Shown piece after piece: positions 20,910-31,440 of a stretch of 64,000 nt of DNA. The stretch is from Hydnum rufescens UP504. Lineage: Eukaryota > Basidiomycota > Agaricomycetes > Cantharellales > Hydnaceae. The notes beneath the pieces were generated by a model. The model made no database searches. It was not told the DNA's origin and saw nothing but the letters and a program-made list of their open reading frames with translations. The stretch is taken from assembly GCA_014904985.1 (NCBI GenBank), contig MU128966.1, positions 1 through 64,000 of the forward strand, in the 5' to 3' direction. The translations under genes and the position numbers were made by a program. The first letter of the stretch is position 1. Each line of letters begins with the position of its first letter.

Positions 20910-22140
20910 ATAGGGGTAAATAAACAATTGGTGAAACAGGAGATGGAATATTGAATGGAATACCCATCTTGACATTATTCATGCTCATTTTCTGATATTT
21001 AAATACCAATTTCCCATTATTTGATACATACCATAGGTAGGAAATATGGTTCACCAGGCTGCTTCTAGCTGATTTGTCTCTTATTACATAAGCAGCTTCA
21101 TGATAGCTAGTCACAGCAGGACACAACAATGTATCTTTTTACCTGCTGTTCAAAGTGTGACCTGGATACATGAATACTCCTGTCTACACTGGTCCCTGAG
21201 ATCTCTCCAATCCCCAAAGGGACTGGAAGCCAATTTCTCTCCAACAATTAACTTCCCATGGGACTGCCTGTCACCTATTGTTAACAGGCTACAGGGTAAA
21301 GGCAATTTGTAATTTCCTTGTGGCTGGCAGCCATTCAACTACTAATTTGGATACTCCTGGATTAACACCAGTGGATGCATCCATCCACCCTCTCTGTTCC
21401 ATCCTTGCCCAGATTTGGCAGATTAGGCAAGATTTAGTTTGATTTATTTGTATTTATATTTCTTTGGTGCCCACATTGCAGCATGGCCCAGACAGTAGTT
21501 CCCTTTGCCACATAGTTGAGTTTTTGAAGTGACATAGTCTTATCTGTTTTAACCAGCACAGCCACCCCACCCTTAGCTCCTGAGGGCTCAGAAACCTGAT
21601 GAAACCTGGTGAAGAGCAAAGAACACAGAGTGCCAGCCCTGAAGTGATGGGAAAGCTTGTCCTAGAAACCTCACCCATCCATTACACAAGATCCATGCAT
21701 TCAAATTGGCTGAATTTTTTGGGAGATGATGAGGATAGTATGTAGAAAATTTCCACTGATTTTCAACTGAATTGGTGAGGGAGAACTTGGATCCCCCAAA
21801 GTGATTGAAGGGTGTGTTATAGAAACCTTCCCCTGTGCATTACACAAGATCTATGGATGGGAATTGGCTGAAATTCTAAGGAGATGATAAGAATAGCATC
21901 TGGAAAGTTTTCACGAATTTTCAGCCAAATTGGTGGGGGAATCTTATATGTGCTAAAGTGACTGGAAGCTTGGAATTGAAAGATTGGAGTGTAAATTACA
22001 CAAGATCTGTGCATGGGAATTGGAGAAATTTTAAGGGAATGATGAGAGGATGGGTAGAAGGTTTGCACCGATTTTCAGCCAATTCTGTGGTGGGGGCCTG
22101 ACATTCCTGTAGCGGGGGGCCAGGGGAAATTGAGTTGGTT
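20910..22140 (+). repeat. Long direct duplication, copy 2
   Basis: Second copy of 18725-20071, in the same orientation. Small deletions relative to copy 1 are scattered through it (for instance single-base losses near 21300 and 21590). It ends at the pyrimidine-rich minisatellite. Confidence 0.85.
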
Positions 22141-22560
22141 GCCGGGTTCCACCCCTTCCATCGGCTCCATTTTCTTTCCTTTTAGTTTATTCCATTCTTC
22201 CCCTTTCTTATGTTCCCACATTGTACCCCCTATCCCATTTATTCTATTTAATTCATTCCATTCTTCCCCTTTCTCCCCCCCACCAGGTCGTACCCCCTAT
22301 TTCTTTCATTTTATTCCATTCTTCTTCTTTCTCATCTTCCCGCATTCCACCCCTTAATCTCATTTATTCTCATTCATTCCATTCTTCCCCTTTTTCATCT
22401 TCCTGCATTCCCCCCCATCTCACTCCATCTTCATCTCCCCTTACTTCATTCCATTCTTCCCCTCATCAACATTCCCAGCTTCTACCTCCATCCAGCTTAT
22501 CATAAGTCTATTTTCCATCTCCTCAGCTTTATCTCCATTCACTCACTCTCACTTCACTTT
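22141..22560 (+). repeat. Pyrimidine-rich minisatellite
   Basis: The phrase TTCCATTCTTC recurs at about 22190, 22256, 22314, 22377 and 22449, i.e. every 58-72 bases, each followed by CCCTTTCTC-like and ATTCCACCCC-like segments. The plus strand is almost entirely C and T. Confidence 0.8.
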
Positions 22561-22879
22561 CATCTATATACACTATTCCACTCCTCAATTCATCTCAACA
22601 CTCATACCATATTTCTACCCTTCCATCATCTCATTTCATTACATATTCACATCCATCTCATCTACTCGTCTCTCCCTTCATTATGTCTCCAGTCTCCAAT
22701 CATCACAACCTCAGTAGTCTCTTCATGTGTCTTCACATCATGTCCATACTCCACTTTTGTCCTCAACACCATCTCACAGTCCCCACAGCTAATCACTCAT
22801 TTTTCACTCCAGACAATCTTAAATCATCATGATATGACATTCCAAGTCACCCTTACTTGGACATCTTTGACTATTCTGT

Positions 22880-23240
22880 GGTGTTGAGGTAAGAAGCATG
22901 TTGTTGTAAGAGGGTTGTTGTAAGACAGTTGTTGTTGTAAGAGGGATGTTGTTGTAAGAGGGATGTTGTTGTAAGCATGTTGTGGTAAGGAACAACTCCA
23001 TACATTGGTCCATTATTCCCATATTTATACCAAAATTCAATTCAATAACAACAAACAGCAAACATAAATAAGGTTTACCTCATTGAGTAATCAAGTCACA
23101 TAAGTCAAACAGAATTCTCTTTCACTTATCTAATTCATCTCATAATCTGCTTACATAAGTCAAATCCAATTCTCTTTCACTTATCTAATTCATCTCATAA
23201 TCTGCTTACATAAGTCAAAGCAATTCTCTTTCACTTATCT
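22880..23240 (+). repeat. TTGTTGTAAGAGGG repeat and a 62-bp tandem repeat
   Basis: About 22898-22985 repeats TTGTTGTAAGAGGGATG-like units. From about 23086 to 23245 there are three copies, the first two complete, of a unit of roughly 62 bases containing CATAAGTCAAA, AATTCTCTTTCACTTATC and TAATTCATCTCATAATCTGC. Confidence 0.75.
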
Positions 23241-24110
23241 AATTCCCTATCTAACCTCTCCTCACTGTCTCACAATACCTTCCCTGAACCATCTCCACCA
23301 GTCTATCCTACTCCCTTGTCCTGAACACCATTCCAACACAGAACACAGTCTACAGTATCACCTAAATCACCCCACTACATCTTGAACACTTCCCATATCT
23401 CTCAAACCCTACACACAGTCTTCCCCTCATAGTCACTACACACTTCAACATCCACATCATTCCATCCTTTAGTATTCCATACCAATTCATTCACTAAAAC
23501 ATAACAGTCACAACTCTATTCTTTAATCAATCACCACCCTCCACAGTCCATTCAATTCTGAACATACATCTAGTAGTCTCTCCATCATTCCTAGACAGTA
23601 CCCTCAAAACAATCACAACAAACTTCATTGCTTTCACATCCTAATCAGTGTACTTGCTGTCCCATCCCAGTCCTCATTCACAACCCTCAATTCTGTGTGT
23701 ATCCAAACTGTAGGGCCATCTCTCACATCCCATCCAAAGCCAAACCAAATTCCACTTGAAGAATCAATCTCAAGCTCATGTCCATCCATTAATAGCACTA
23801 TTCTATTAGTTCCTCACATCTCAAAAATATTCATGGTTGCTTTGTATTGGTTCCCAACAGATTCATGTGCGTTATCCACCTGTCAAATGGTGTCAGATGT
23901 GCCATTTCATATGGCATTTAATCTCCTGCAGGGCCCCAAGGGTTATATAAGGAGGCACTTTTCAGCCATCACCCCCCACTTGAAGACCTGCTCAACATCA
24001 ACTGCTTCTCTGCTATCACAGGTATCACGGACCTCATAGCTGGTCAGTGGTTTAGCACAACTCTCCAGTAGTCCCAGGTTGTGCACTTGACACATTCACC
24101 CTTTATTCTC
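23241..24110. other. C/A/T-rich low-complexity sequence
   Basis: Strongly G-poor plus strand with many CACA, CTCA and TCATC words. The frame 23695-24039 is open for 114 codons but its composition follows the skew and I see no family in it. Confidence 0.4.
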
Positions 24111-25200
24111 TTCACTAGGTCCCCATAATACATTTTCAGGTCGTCTCCTAGCTCACACCCTCAACCTTCACACAGTCATCATAACCCTAGCATCCAGCAG
24201 GGCATAGGTCCTATACCCCACCCACAGGCATGTCAGTGGTACCAAATCATTCTACAGATGTCCTCTCCAATATAATTTTACTCCCACATCTATTTCAGGT
24301 CATATAGCCTAGGGCACACATCCTATATCTCACCAACCAGGCACCCATGAACATGTCAGTGGTATCACAATTATCCTACAGATATCCTCTCCAATATATT
24401 TCCACTCCCAGCTTCATTGCAGGTCATATAACCCTAGGGCGCAGGTCTCTGCCTAGGGTGCAGGTCTATATCTCCACAGGGCCAATGCACATGTCGTGGT
24501 GGCAAATCTTCCTACAGATCTCCTCTCCAATATTTTCACAACTCCCAGCTTCTATCCACAGTCAGGTATAACCCGGTCAGGAGGCAAGTCTCTCACTAGG
24601 GCGCGGTCTATATCTCACTCAACCAGGGCAACCACCTTGCACATGTCAGTGCTCCATTTCACAGCTCTCTCTCCATTAATATTTCCCATTCCGTTTCATA
24701 GAGTACATATGACCATGTTAGGGGCGCGGGTCTCGGGCCAGATAGGGCGCAGGGGTCGCGATATCTTAGCAAGCCAGGGCACCCCATACGACATGTCTAG
24801 TGGTATCAATAATGTGATCGTACAGTCTCCTCTCCATATTATTGCACTCCGCTTTCTTCACATCATGATAACCCATAGGGCGCAGGTCTTCACTAGGCGG
24901 AGGTCCTTCTCATCTTGCAACAGGCACATAGCATCACAGTGGTATCAAATATCCTCGATCCCTTTCAAATATATTCACCCAGCTTTCATCCACATCAATA
25001 CTCCATAAGGGCTCAGGTCTCATCATATGGGCGCAGGTCTATAGACTAATTCATAAACCAAGGCATCACCATCAGAAATCCAGGTGTGTATCAATTATCT
25101 AACATGATGTCCTACGTCCGATCATATTCCATCCATCTTCATTCCCAGGCTCACTGACTATACATACCAGCGAGAGGGGCGCAGGTTCTCTTTCCATCCC
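24110..25200 (+). repeat. Degenerate satellite, 120-150 bp monomers, upstream of the LINE
   Basis: A phrase close to ACATGTCAGTGGTATCA recurs near 24231, 24354, 24492, 24644, 24794, 24932 and, less clearly, 25070. Each is followed by CCTACAGAT.TCCTCTCCAATAT, CTCCCAGCTTC, a CATATAACCC block and AGGGCGCAGGTCT then a CACC-rich end. Spacing is 123-152 bases. The array runs almost up to the LINE-like sequence. Unlike the region to the left it contains CpG (GGGCGCAGG). Confidence 0.8.
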
Positions 25201-25469
25201 TAATTCTCACTCAACCAAGCTACCTCCCAAATCTTCTTTTTGGGCCCAAATCATGACCACCACATCATACCTACATTTGGTACATTTGTTATGTCCCTTG
25301 TTGGCGCTCTGTAAGGACCAACTAGGCGCCAAGCAGGTCTGCAGGTCTTGTGATTCCCTGCAGGCCTCAACAAGGCAGCTAGAAAGCTTATGAAGTACCA
25401 CAGATAGAACAGCCTCAGATGTAGGCTACCCAGACACAGGTCAAAGTCCCTAGGGCGCATAAGATAACA

Positions 25470-26051
25470 GTGTTATCTTTGCCCCATAAGAGATTGAGCA
25501 CTATGGGCAAGCTTTTCAAGGGTACCATAGCCCAACAGATCACCTATTTAGCAGATAAGTATCAACTCCTGCCCAACACTCACTTAGGATGCTGCCCAGG
25601 CCACTCCACAGAAGATGGCATAATTACCATCGAAGAACGCATCAAACACGAGTGGCGTCGCAAGAATGTTGTGGGAGCCCTGCTCATCAACATCAAAAAT
25701 GCCTTCCCCACAGTCTCCAAGCCACAACTGCTCCACAACCTACGAAAACGGAAGGTCCCCATCAAAATCAGCAATCTCATCTCATCATTTATGGCTGGCC
25801 GCAGCTCCACTATCGTGTGCGGAGACTATACCTCCAATCCCATGCCATGCAATGTGGGGATCCCCCAAGGATCCCCTCTGTTGGGCATCTTATACCTCTT
25901 CTATAATGCTGACCTCTTAGACATCCCCAATGTAGTCATCTCACTAGGCTCGCAGGGTTGGGCAGACAACATCATTTTCCTGGCCCCGGGCCCATCAGCA
26001 CAGGAAGCCCAATGGACTCTTGAAGAAGCCGCTACACATGCCCTGCTCTGA
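25470..26051 (+). pseudogene. LINE reverse transcriptase fragment
   Basis: The frame carries the RT blocks in order: LGCCPGHSTEDGII, LLINIKNAFPTVSKPQL (usually L.D...AFD; the Asp is replaced by Asn), MAGRSST, CNVGIPQGSPLLGILYLFYNADLL and then SQGWADNIIFLA. The catalytic YADD box reads WADN, so at least one metal-binding Asp is lost. The upstream GKLFKGTIAQQITYLADKYQLLPN matches the end of the fingers. Continuation is in a second frame from 26020 with ITYLGVVFDSELRWKLQGEKAA. Confidence 0.8.
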
Positions 26052-26809
26052 GCCCTCGTCATGCATCAACTCTCAACATCGTCAAAACCCAGTACATCAT
26101 CTCACACAAAATCGCACCCTCATCGACAACACCCCTATTTCCTTTGGCAACTCCCGCATTCCCCCATCTGATAGCATCACATATCTGGGGGTAGTCTTTG
26201 ACTCAGAGCTCAGATGGAAACTACAGGGTGAAAAGGCAGCCTCCCATGGCCGCGCTGCCCTAATGGCCCTAGGATCCCTAGCTCGCACAACCTGGGGGAT
26301 CCCACTAGTGCAATTCCGTCATCTAATCATTACTTGTATTTACAGCCACACTGACTATGCTGTGGTGGCCTGGCACAGCTTTGCCACTAACTCCCGCATT
26401 GTCCATGCATTGGACTCTATCCAGAGACTAGCTCAACGAATCATGCTAGGCACTTTCCGCACCTCTCCCACCTCCGCCCCTGACCACGACTCCAACCTCC
26501 TTCCTACTCAAACTCAACTGGACCACAAGGCCACTCTCTCAGCACTACGCATGCTTACTGCCCCTGATTCCAACCCAGCAGGCCTGCTGGCCGCCGAGCT
26601 CTCACCTGCAATGTCAAGTCCCATAGAACAGCCCTCCAACGCATTTTCCACTCACCTTCCTCCTTCACCCTTCCATCCCCAATGGAAACCATTCTCCCCC
26701 AAGCATATCCACCATGGTGGACACCCCCTCTCAAGGGCCATATTGCCCCAACTAGGACCTTGCAGTGGAAGCACTCGCAACCACACCGTATTCTCGTACT
26801 CAAGCTTTA

Positions 26810-27261
26810 ATTTACAGTGATGGCTCGAAGACAGAAGATGGAGTTGGGGCAGCAGCAGTCAACCTCCAGCACAACTCGCTGAAACTAGCCACCTGGGCAC
26901 AACACCAATGCACACAGTTTTCAAAGCAGAACTAGTTGGCATCCAACTCAGCCTCTCCATGGCACTTTCCCTCCCTATGTCCACAATGTCAATACACATT
27001 CTCCTAGACAATCAGGCAGCCATAACAGCTTGCACCCGACGCACCAGAAACCAAGCAGGCCAATCCCACATCCTAAAGATCCACTCACTCTGCCAATCAC
27101 TAAAGCGCAGCCACCCCCATCTATCAATACACCTGGTTTGGATCCCTGGCCATGAAGGGATCCCTGGCAATGAAGCAGCAGACAAATGGGCCAAACCGGC
27201 CACAAAATTCCACCCCCCTCTGGCTCCCCCTGGCCTTCCAATATCACTCGCCACTTCCTGA
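26810..27261 (+). pseudogene. LINE RNase H fragment
   Basis: IYSDGSKTEDGVGAAAV lies in one frame at about 26811-26865, and the next frame (26908-27261) carries FKAELVGIQLSL, LLDNQAAITACTRR and WIPGHEGIPGNEAADKWAK. These are the Asp, Glu, Asp and Asp regions of ribonuclease H. All four acidic residues survive but a frameshift separates the first from the rest. Confidence 0.8.
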
Positions 27262-27670
27262 GATTACGCCTGCAAACACATACAGCCACCACCCGAGGCC
27301 CCCCGAAGAGCAGGATCATGACACAGGCAAGTCCATGGAACCTTTTCCAGCACAGCAACATTCCGTATGCTCGCTTCCCTACCATGAGGGGGTTGCAGCA
27401 TCATCATCCAACTACGAACAGGGCATGTAGCCCTGTGCGATTACCTTGAATGATTCAGTCATGAGGAGTCTCCCCTCTGCCTACGCTGTGGAGCCCGCGA
27501 GACCCCAGAGCATTTCTTAGTTTTCTGCGCACGGTTCACCCACGAACGTTTGCGCCTACAGCGCGACATCCTCCACTTGGATGACTCCCTATCATCAACT
27601 AACCTCCCCACCGTCCTCTCAGATCCTCGCATCGTCCCTCTGACTCTCCGATACATCTGCAATACATGAT

Positions 27671-28370
27671 GTTTCCCCCTCCACACCCCCACCCCGTAGC
27701 ACCCGCAGTTTTTTGGCCTATGCTCCACAACTCTCACGTATGCAATATGTTTTCTTTATCTATTTTTACATTCCTTTCTGTCTTTTCTTATCCCCCCCTT
27801 TCTTCACCCCCTTCTACCCACATCACTGCAGTTAATCCCTCTCAATTCCCCCCAAGCTACCTTAATGCGCCGAACACCCCCTTTTTTCTCGTCCCTTCCG
27901 CTCTCTCACTTTACACCAGCCTCCACCCAACCCGCAGATACCACCTACCCGTAGTTACATAGTACGGCATACGCCTTCTCGGCACAGATACGTACTTAAA
28001 ATCTGATAACATCATCATTGGTCAGGCGGAACACACCATCGTTCGGATGCTGAAATCTTGCAGTCTCCGGTCCCTACGCCCGTGCTGCTTTCTTGGAGAC
28101 ACACCCTGATCAGGATATCCTGCCTACTGAACACAAGGCTGGGAAATGGTCCACTGAAAATGTGTATTCATTGAAGTTTGACTATAACTTCTTGGCCATT
28201 CCCGAATCCAATGGACCGGTCCTGTAAGGACTTTATGATTCTCCTAGGCATCCCTTAGCTGATCCGTTGCTGTAGTATGCATGCGGATATGACAGATATA
28301 CCTGGATATTGGTATGTAGTTTTATTTATCACATTTGCAGTCGACTTGAGCCTGTGTTCGCAGGAACGAA
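27671..28370. other. Intergenic, 3' end of LINE to next gene
   Basis: Pyrimidine-rich up to about 27930, then mixed sequence rich in CpG. No gene recognised. Base composition changes sharply here from the repeat block to the CpG-containing right half. Confidence 0.5.
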
Positions 28371-30139
28371 ATGGTGAACTCAGCTCCCGATACCGGTACG
28401 ACAAATACCGGACGTGGAAAACACGACTATCACCAGCCATCGGAGTACGAGAAGCGCTGGTTCGGTCCATTTGACGAATGGCTGGCAAAGTTGAATCGAG
28501 TTCAGAGCCGCAACAGTATCGATCGTAATTTCCACGTAAGCCTTACGGTACTATGCGTTCTTGCGACCGGATTTGACCCGTATACATCAGTGGTCTGACA
28601 CTTACACCATCTATCACGCGGTATGTGCTACATGAAATAGGACTGGTCCGTTATTCACTCCATTTGTGTATTTAATAGGAGGAACAAGTTAGTGGTGATC
28701 TCCAGGTTTCAGTCAATTGATGATGCACAGCACTAATGAACATGTTTGGTTCAGTGTCTGAACTTCTCATCGAGCCTGACATATCAGTCACTGGGTCTAC
28801 TTCTATTACCAGTTCTTTTGGCTACTATTTAGAGGCCTCAATCATACCGCCTGAAGTGCAGGAATGCTACATATTCTTCCAGGCCGGAGCTCAGGCTCAA
28901 GCGTCTTTCACTATCAAGGTCTTGCTGAAGCTCACTTTGATAGCTCGCGCTCCGAGCTTGCATCCTTCAGCTTTCCTGGTCTGTGATTCCCTCCATTATA
29001 TTATGGTAGAGTGACTGGCATTGAACCTCACGCCTGCTCACACCTGGACCTTCCCTTCATCTGTATGGACAGCTCTCCAGCCAGTTGAGTTTGTCAGGCC
29101 AGATCACCACTTCGGTCGGCTACACATTCCCGGTCAGCATGTATTATACAAGAGGGATGATAACACTGATGTGCGTTGTAGTCGATTGATGTATCATTTG
29201 GGAAGCAAGACTCGAACAACGACGAGGAGAATGAGTCCGGTCCAGTGGATCCAAATACAAACAACCAAGGCTACGATTTCAGTGTCGGTTATAACGTCAA
29301 CCTTGAGGTGAGATACGAGTTTGACGGTACTTCTGGCTGCTCGCCTACCATACGCCATAGGGTTCTCTTGATGTTAGTACGAGTTGCGACCTAATAAAAG
29401 CCATACTAATGAGTTCCCTACCATCTTAGACTCACATTATCCCCAGTCTGCAGATCGGTGTTAGTGTCCTTGGAGGGACACTCATCGACGCTCAGGTTCA
29501 CTCTTATATTCTTTTGGCTTATAATACGCGGCTCACCATCCTTCCAGTTGTTCATGGAGGCCGACATATACGGTGGCATTAGTATCGCGGGTAGCGTCAG
29601 CCAATCTGTAAGCACGAATCCAGCTTGAAGGAACACACAATGCTAATTGTGAATCGGTCCGCCGCTCAATTTTGCGTGAATCCTGTAAGCCCATGCCACC
29701 CTTTAACCAGCGTACTGTGTTCTGACTTTTGAATAGCATTTCGGAGTCGCCCTAAATGCCGGGTTAACCAGATCGGTTCTGTTTTGCAGGGCAAACCCGC
29801 TTTCCTTGACGTTCTACAACAATGGTCAGTATATGCTATGACTTCGTTCATTACAAGCACTGACTGGATGATATCCAGAATTCCCCTTCGGGGGAAGTTG
29901 TTTCTCATCCGTCGCTCAGTCTGCCACACGCAACAGCAAACGCGACAAGGACCATCCATATTACTTTTACAAAGCAGTGGGCACGGCCGGCCACGGAGTT
30001 ACAATCGACACACGCCATACCCTGGACTCGCCAGCTTACGTTGCATGCGAGCATACCTCTTCCAAATCTCGCCTGCGGGGGTTCAGATTCCGACATCTGC
30101 AGTCGTCAACTCCGCAAACCAGACATCGATTCATCATAA
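28371..30139 (+). CDS. Intron-rich beta-sheet protein, uncharacterised fungal family
   Basis: Starting at ATG 28371 I can chain exons: 28371-28535 (FGPFDEWLAKLNRVQSRNSIDRNFH), 28591-28620 (WSDTYTIYHA), about 28754-28918 (IEPDISVTGSTSITSSFGYYLEAS ... FFQAGAQAQASF), about 29075-29130 (QLSLSGQITTSVGYTFP), about 29182-29308 (NNQGYDFSVGYNVNLE), then LQIGVSVLGGTLIDAQ, MEADIYGGISIAGSVSQS, FCVNPHFGVALNAGL and a last exon from about 29880 ending SDICSRQLRKPDIDSS at 30137-30139. Alternating Gly/Ser and hydrophobic residues indicate beta strands. From memory this resembles a beta-rich domain of basidiomycete secreted proteins. Frames around 28640-28740 do not join cleanly, so one exon may be damaged. 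Confidence 0.55.
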
Positions 30140-30192
30140 ACGAGCCAGAGTTCCCTTCCTACCTGACAATCTATTCTGCCCAGCAGTAGGCA

Positions 30193-30983
30193 GTGATATC
30201 TTGGATACTCCTTTGGGATCGAAGACTTCGCCATCCACAATCCCCCACCCATCTAATCCTTTCCCAGGTGTGCCCACCACATGGGAAGTTTCCACTTCTT
30301 TTGATGCTGTATTCAACATGCCTCCAGCTGCTCACGAAGTTGGCGCTCACCCCCCATCGAGCTATCAGCCACTCTCTTTTGATGATGCATTTGGCTCTGC
30401 CCCTGCACTCCCAGCATTCAATATTAGCAGCAACCAAGCTCCCTCCACACCCTCCGATGTGAGCCCTTCTCCTGCGCCCCCCCTCCTGGTACGACCTCAT
30501 GAATCCCCAGCACAACAACAGACAACTCCCTCACTCACGGATTCAGGTTTCCGTCATTCAACCTCTCCTCGTCCACCATCACCTGTCTTCAACTCCAAGG
30601 CCTCAGCGGCGTCCCCTCCACTGCCAAATCATAAGGATTCTACTGAACCGCCTGCCTCGGCCTCCCGAACGTCCAAATTAAGTTTGCATTTCCCGTTCGG
30701 AAAGAGTAAAAAGGAAAAGAAAGTGGCATCGGTGGCAAAGAAATCCACTAGCATGGACGAGAACATTTCTTCCCCCTAATCATTGAGTGGTTTCGCTCGA
30801 GCCCCTCACCTTCAGTGGTTCCTGTTCCTGCGGATGCTATAGGCACCGCCAGGCCAATGAAGATGTTGATGCTGTCAAAACTCTGGTGGGGATGGGTTCA
30901 GTTGTGAGCAGGCTGTCCAGGCCCTGGAATGCCACAACTATGATGTCTCCACCGCATTGAGCAGTCTTCTTGGCACAGTGTAA
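30193..30983 (+). pseudogene. EDE1: C-terminal fragment of an Ede1/EPS15-like endocytic protein
   Basis: A Pro/Ser-rich frame from about 30185 has FDDAFGSAPALPAF-type repeats, then LSLHFPFGKSKKEKK, and stops at 30777. In other frames follow NEDVDAVKTLVGMG and FSCEQAVQALECHNYDVSTALSSLLG, a UBA ubiquitin-binding domain that ends the protein at TAA 30981-30983. Two single-base frameshifts break the UBA. The family acts in endocytosis as a scaffold with N-terminal EH domains, which are missing here. It begins only some 50 bases after the previous gene's stop, so it looks like a truncated duplicate joined to unrelated DNA. Confidence 0.7.
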
Positions 30984-31440
30984 CAAAAATGTTTCGGGAT
31001 AATTTTACACCTCTCCTCATTCATTTAATTATTACTTCCTTACATGTCTCAAGGCAGTCCTCAGCTTTCTCTTTTTATTTCTATACTGAGGATGGCAGTA
31101 TGTTCCCCTTTGAATTATGTATAGGCCGCCGTCACGCAGCAATGCAAGGGTACACTTGGCGATGAATACGAGCCCAATAACACAAGCACACCATCGTTCG
31201 TCTCACGGAGTGCATCCCAGAGACTGCATCGCAAACAGGGACAGCATATTCATCAGGGGGTTATGTAGAATATGTATTACAAGTGCAAAACGAGTATAGC
31301 CCCAAAGAGAGGTGGATATAGGAATACAGTACCGTAAAATTTACAAGCCCCTGACAATCGAGCGAGATACCCAGGGCAGGCGACACAGACAAAGTTAGGT
31401 GCAAGCATTCTGGGAATCGCCAAACAAGGATATACTCACA
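30984..31440. other. Intergenic between convergent remnants
   Basis: No gene recognised. The preceding EDE1-like tail (plus) and the NOT1 fragment (minus) converge on this stretch. Confidence 0.5.

Larger units (their letters stand above)
25250..27670 (+). mobile_element. LINE (non-LTR retrotransposon) relic with RT and RNase H
   Basis: The plus strand encodes, in order and in several frames, a reverse transcriptase (25470-26051), its thumb and connection region (26020-26820), RNase H (about 26810-27230) and a Cys-rich C-terminus (about 27420-27665, with LCLRCGARETPEHFLVFC). No endonuclease domain is visible upstream. Frame changes near 26040, 26900 and 27240 and an altered catalytic box show it is inactive. 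A poly-A tail or target duplication was not found; the sequence after 27670 is pyrimidine-rich. Confidence 0.85.

Noticed and set aside
18665..21690. Identical ORFs in the two duplicated units (for example 18666-18944 and 20902-21129)
   Set aside because: Identity follows from the recent duplication of DNA; no domain, no start context and different ends in each copy.
23086..25200. CRISPR-like array
   Set aside because: The repeats are imperfect, of unequal length and without unique spacers between identical repeats, and the genome is eukaryotic.
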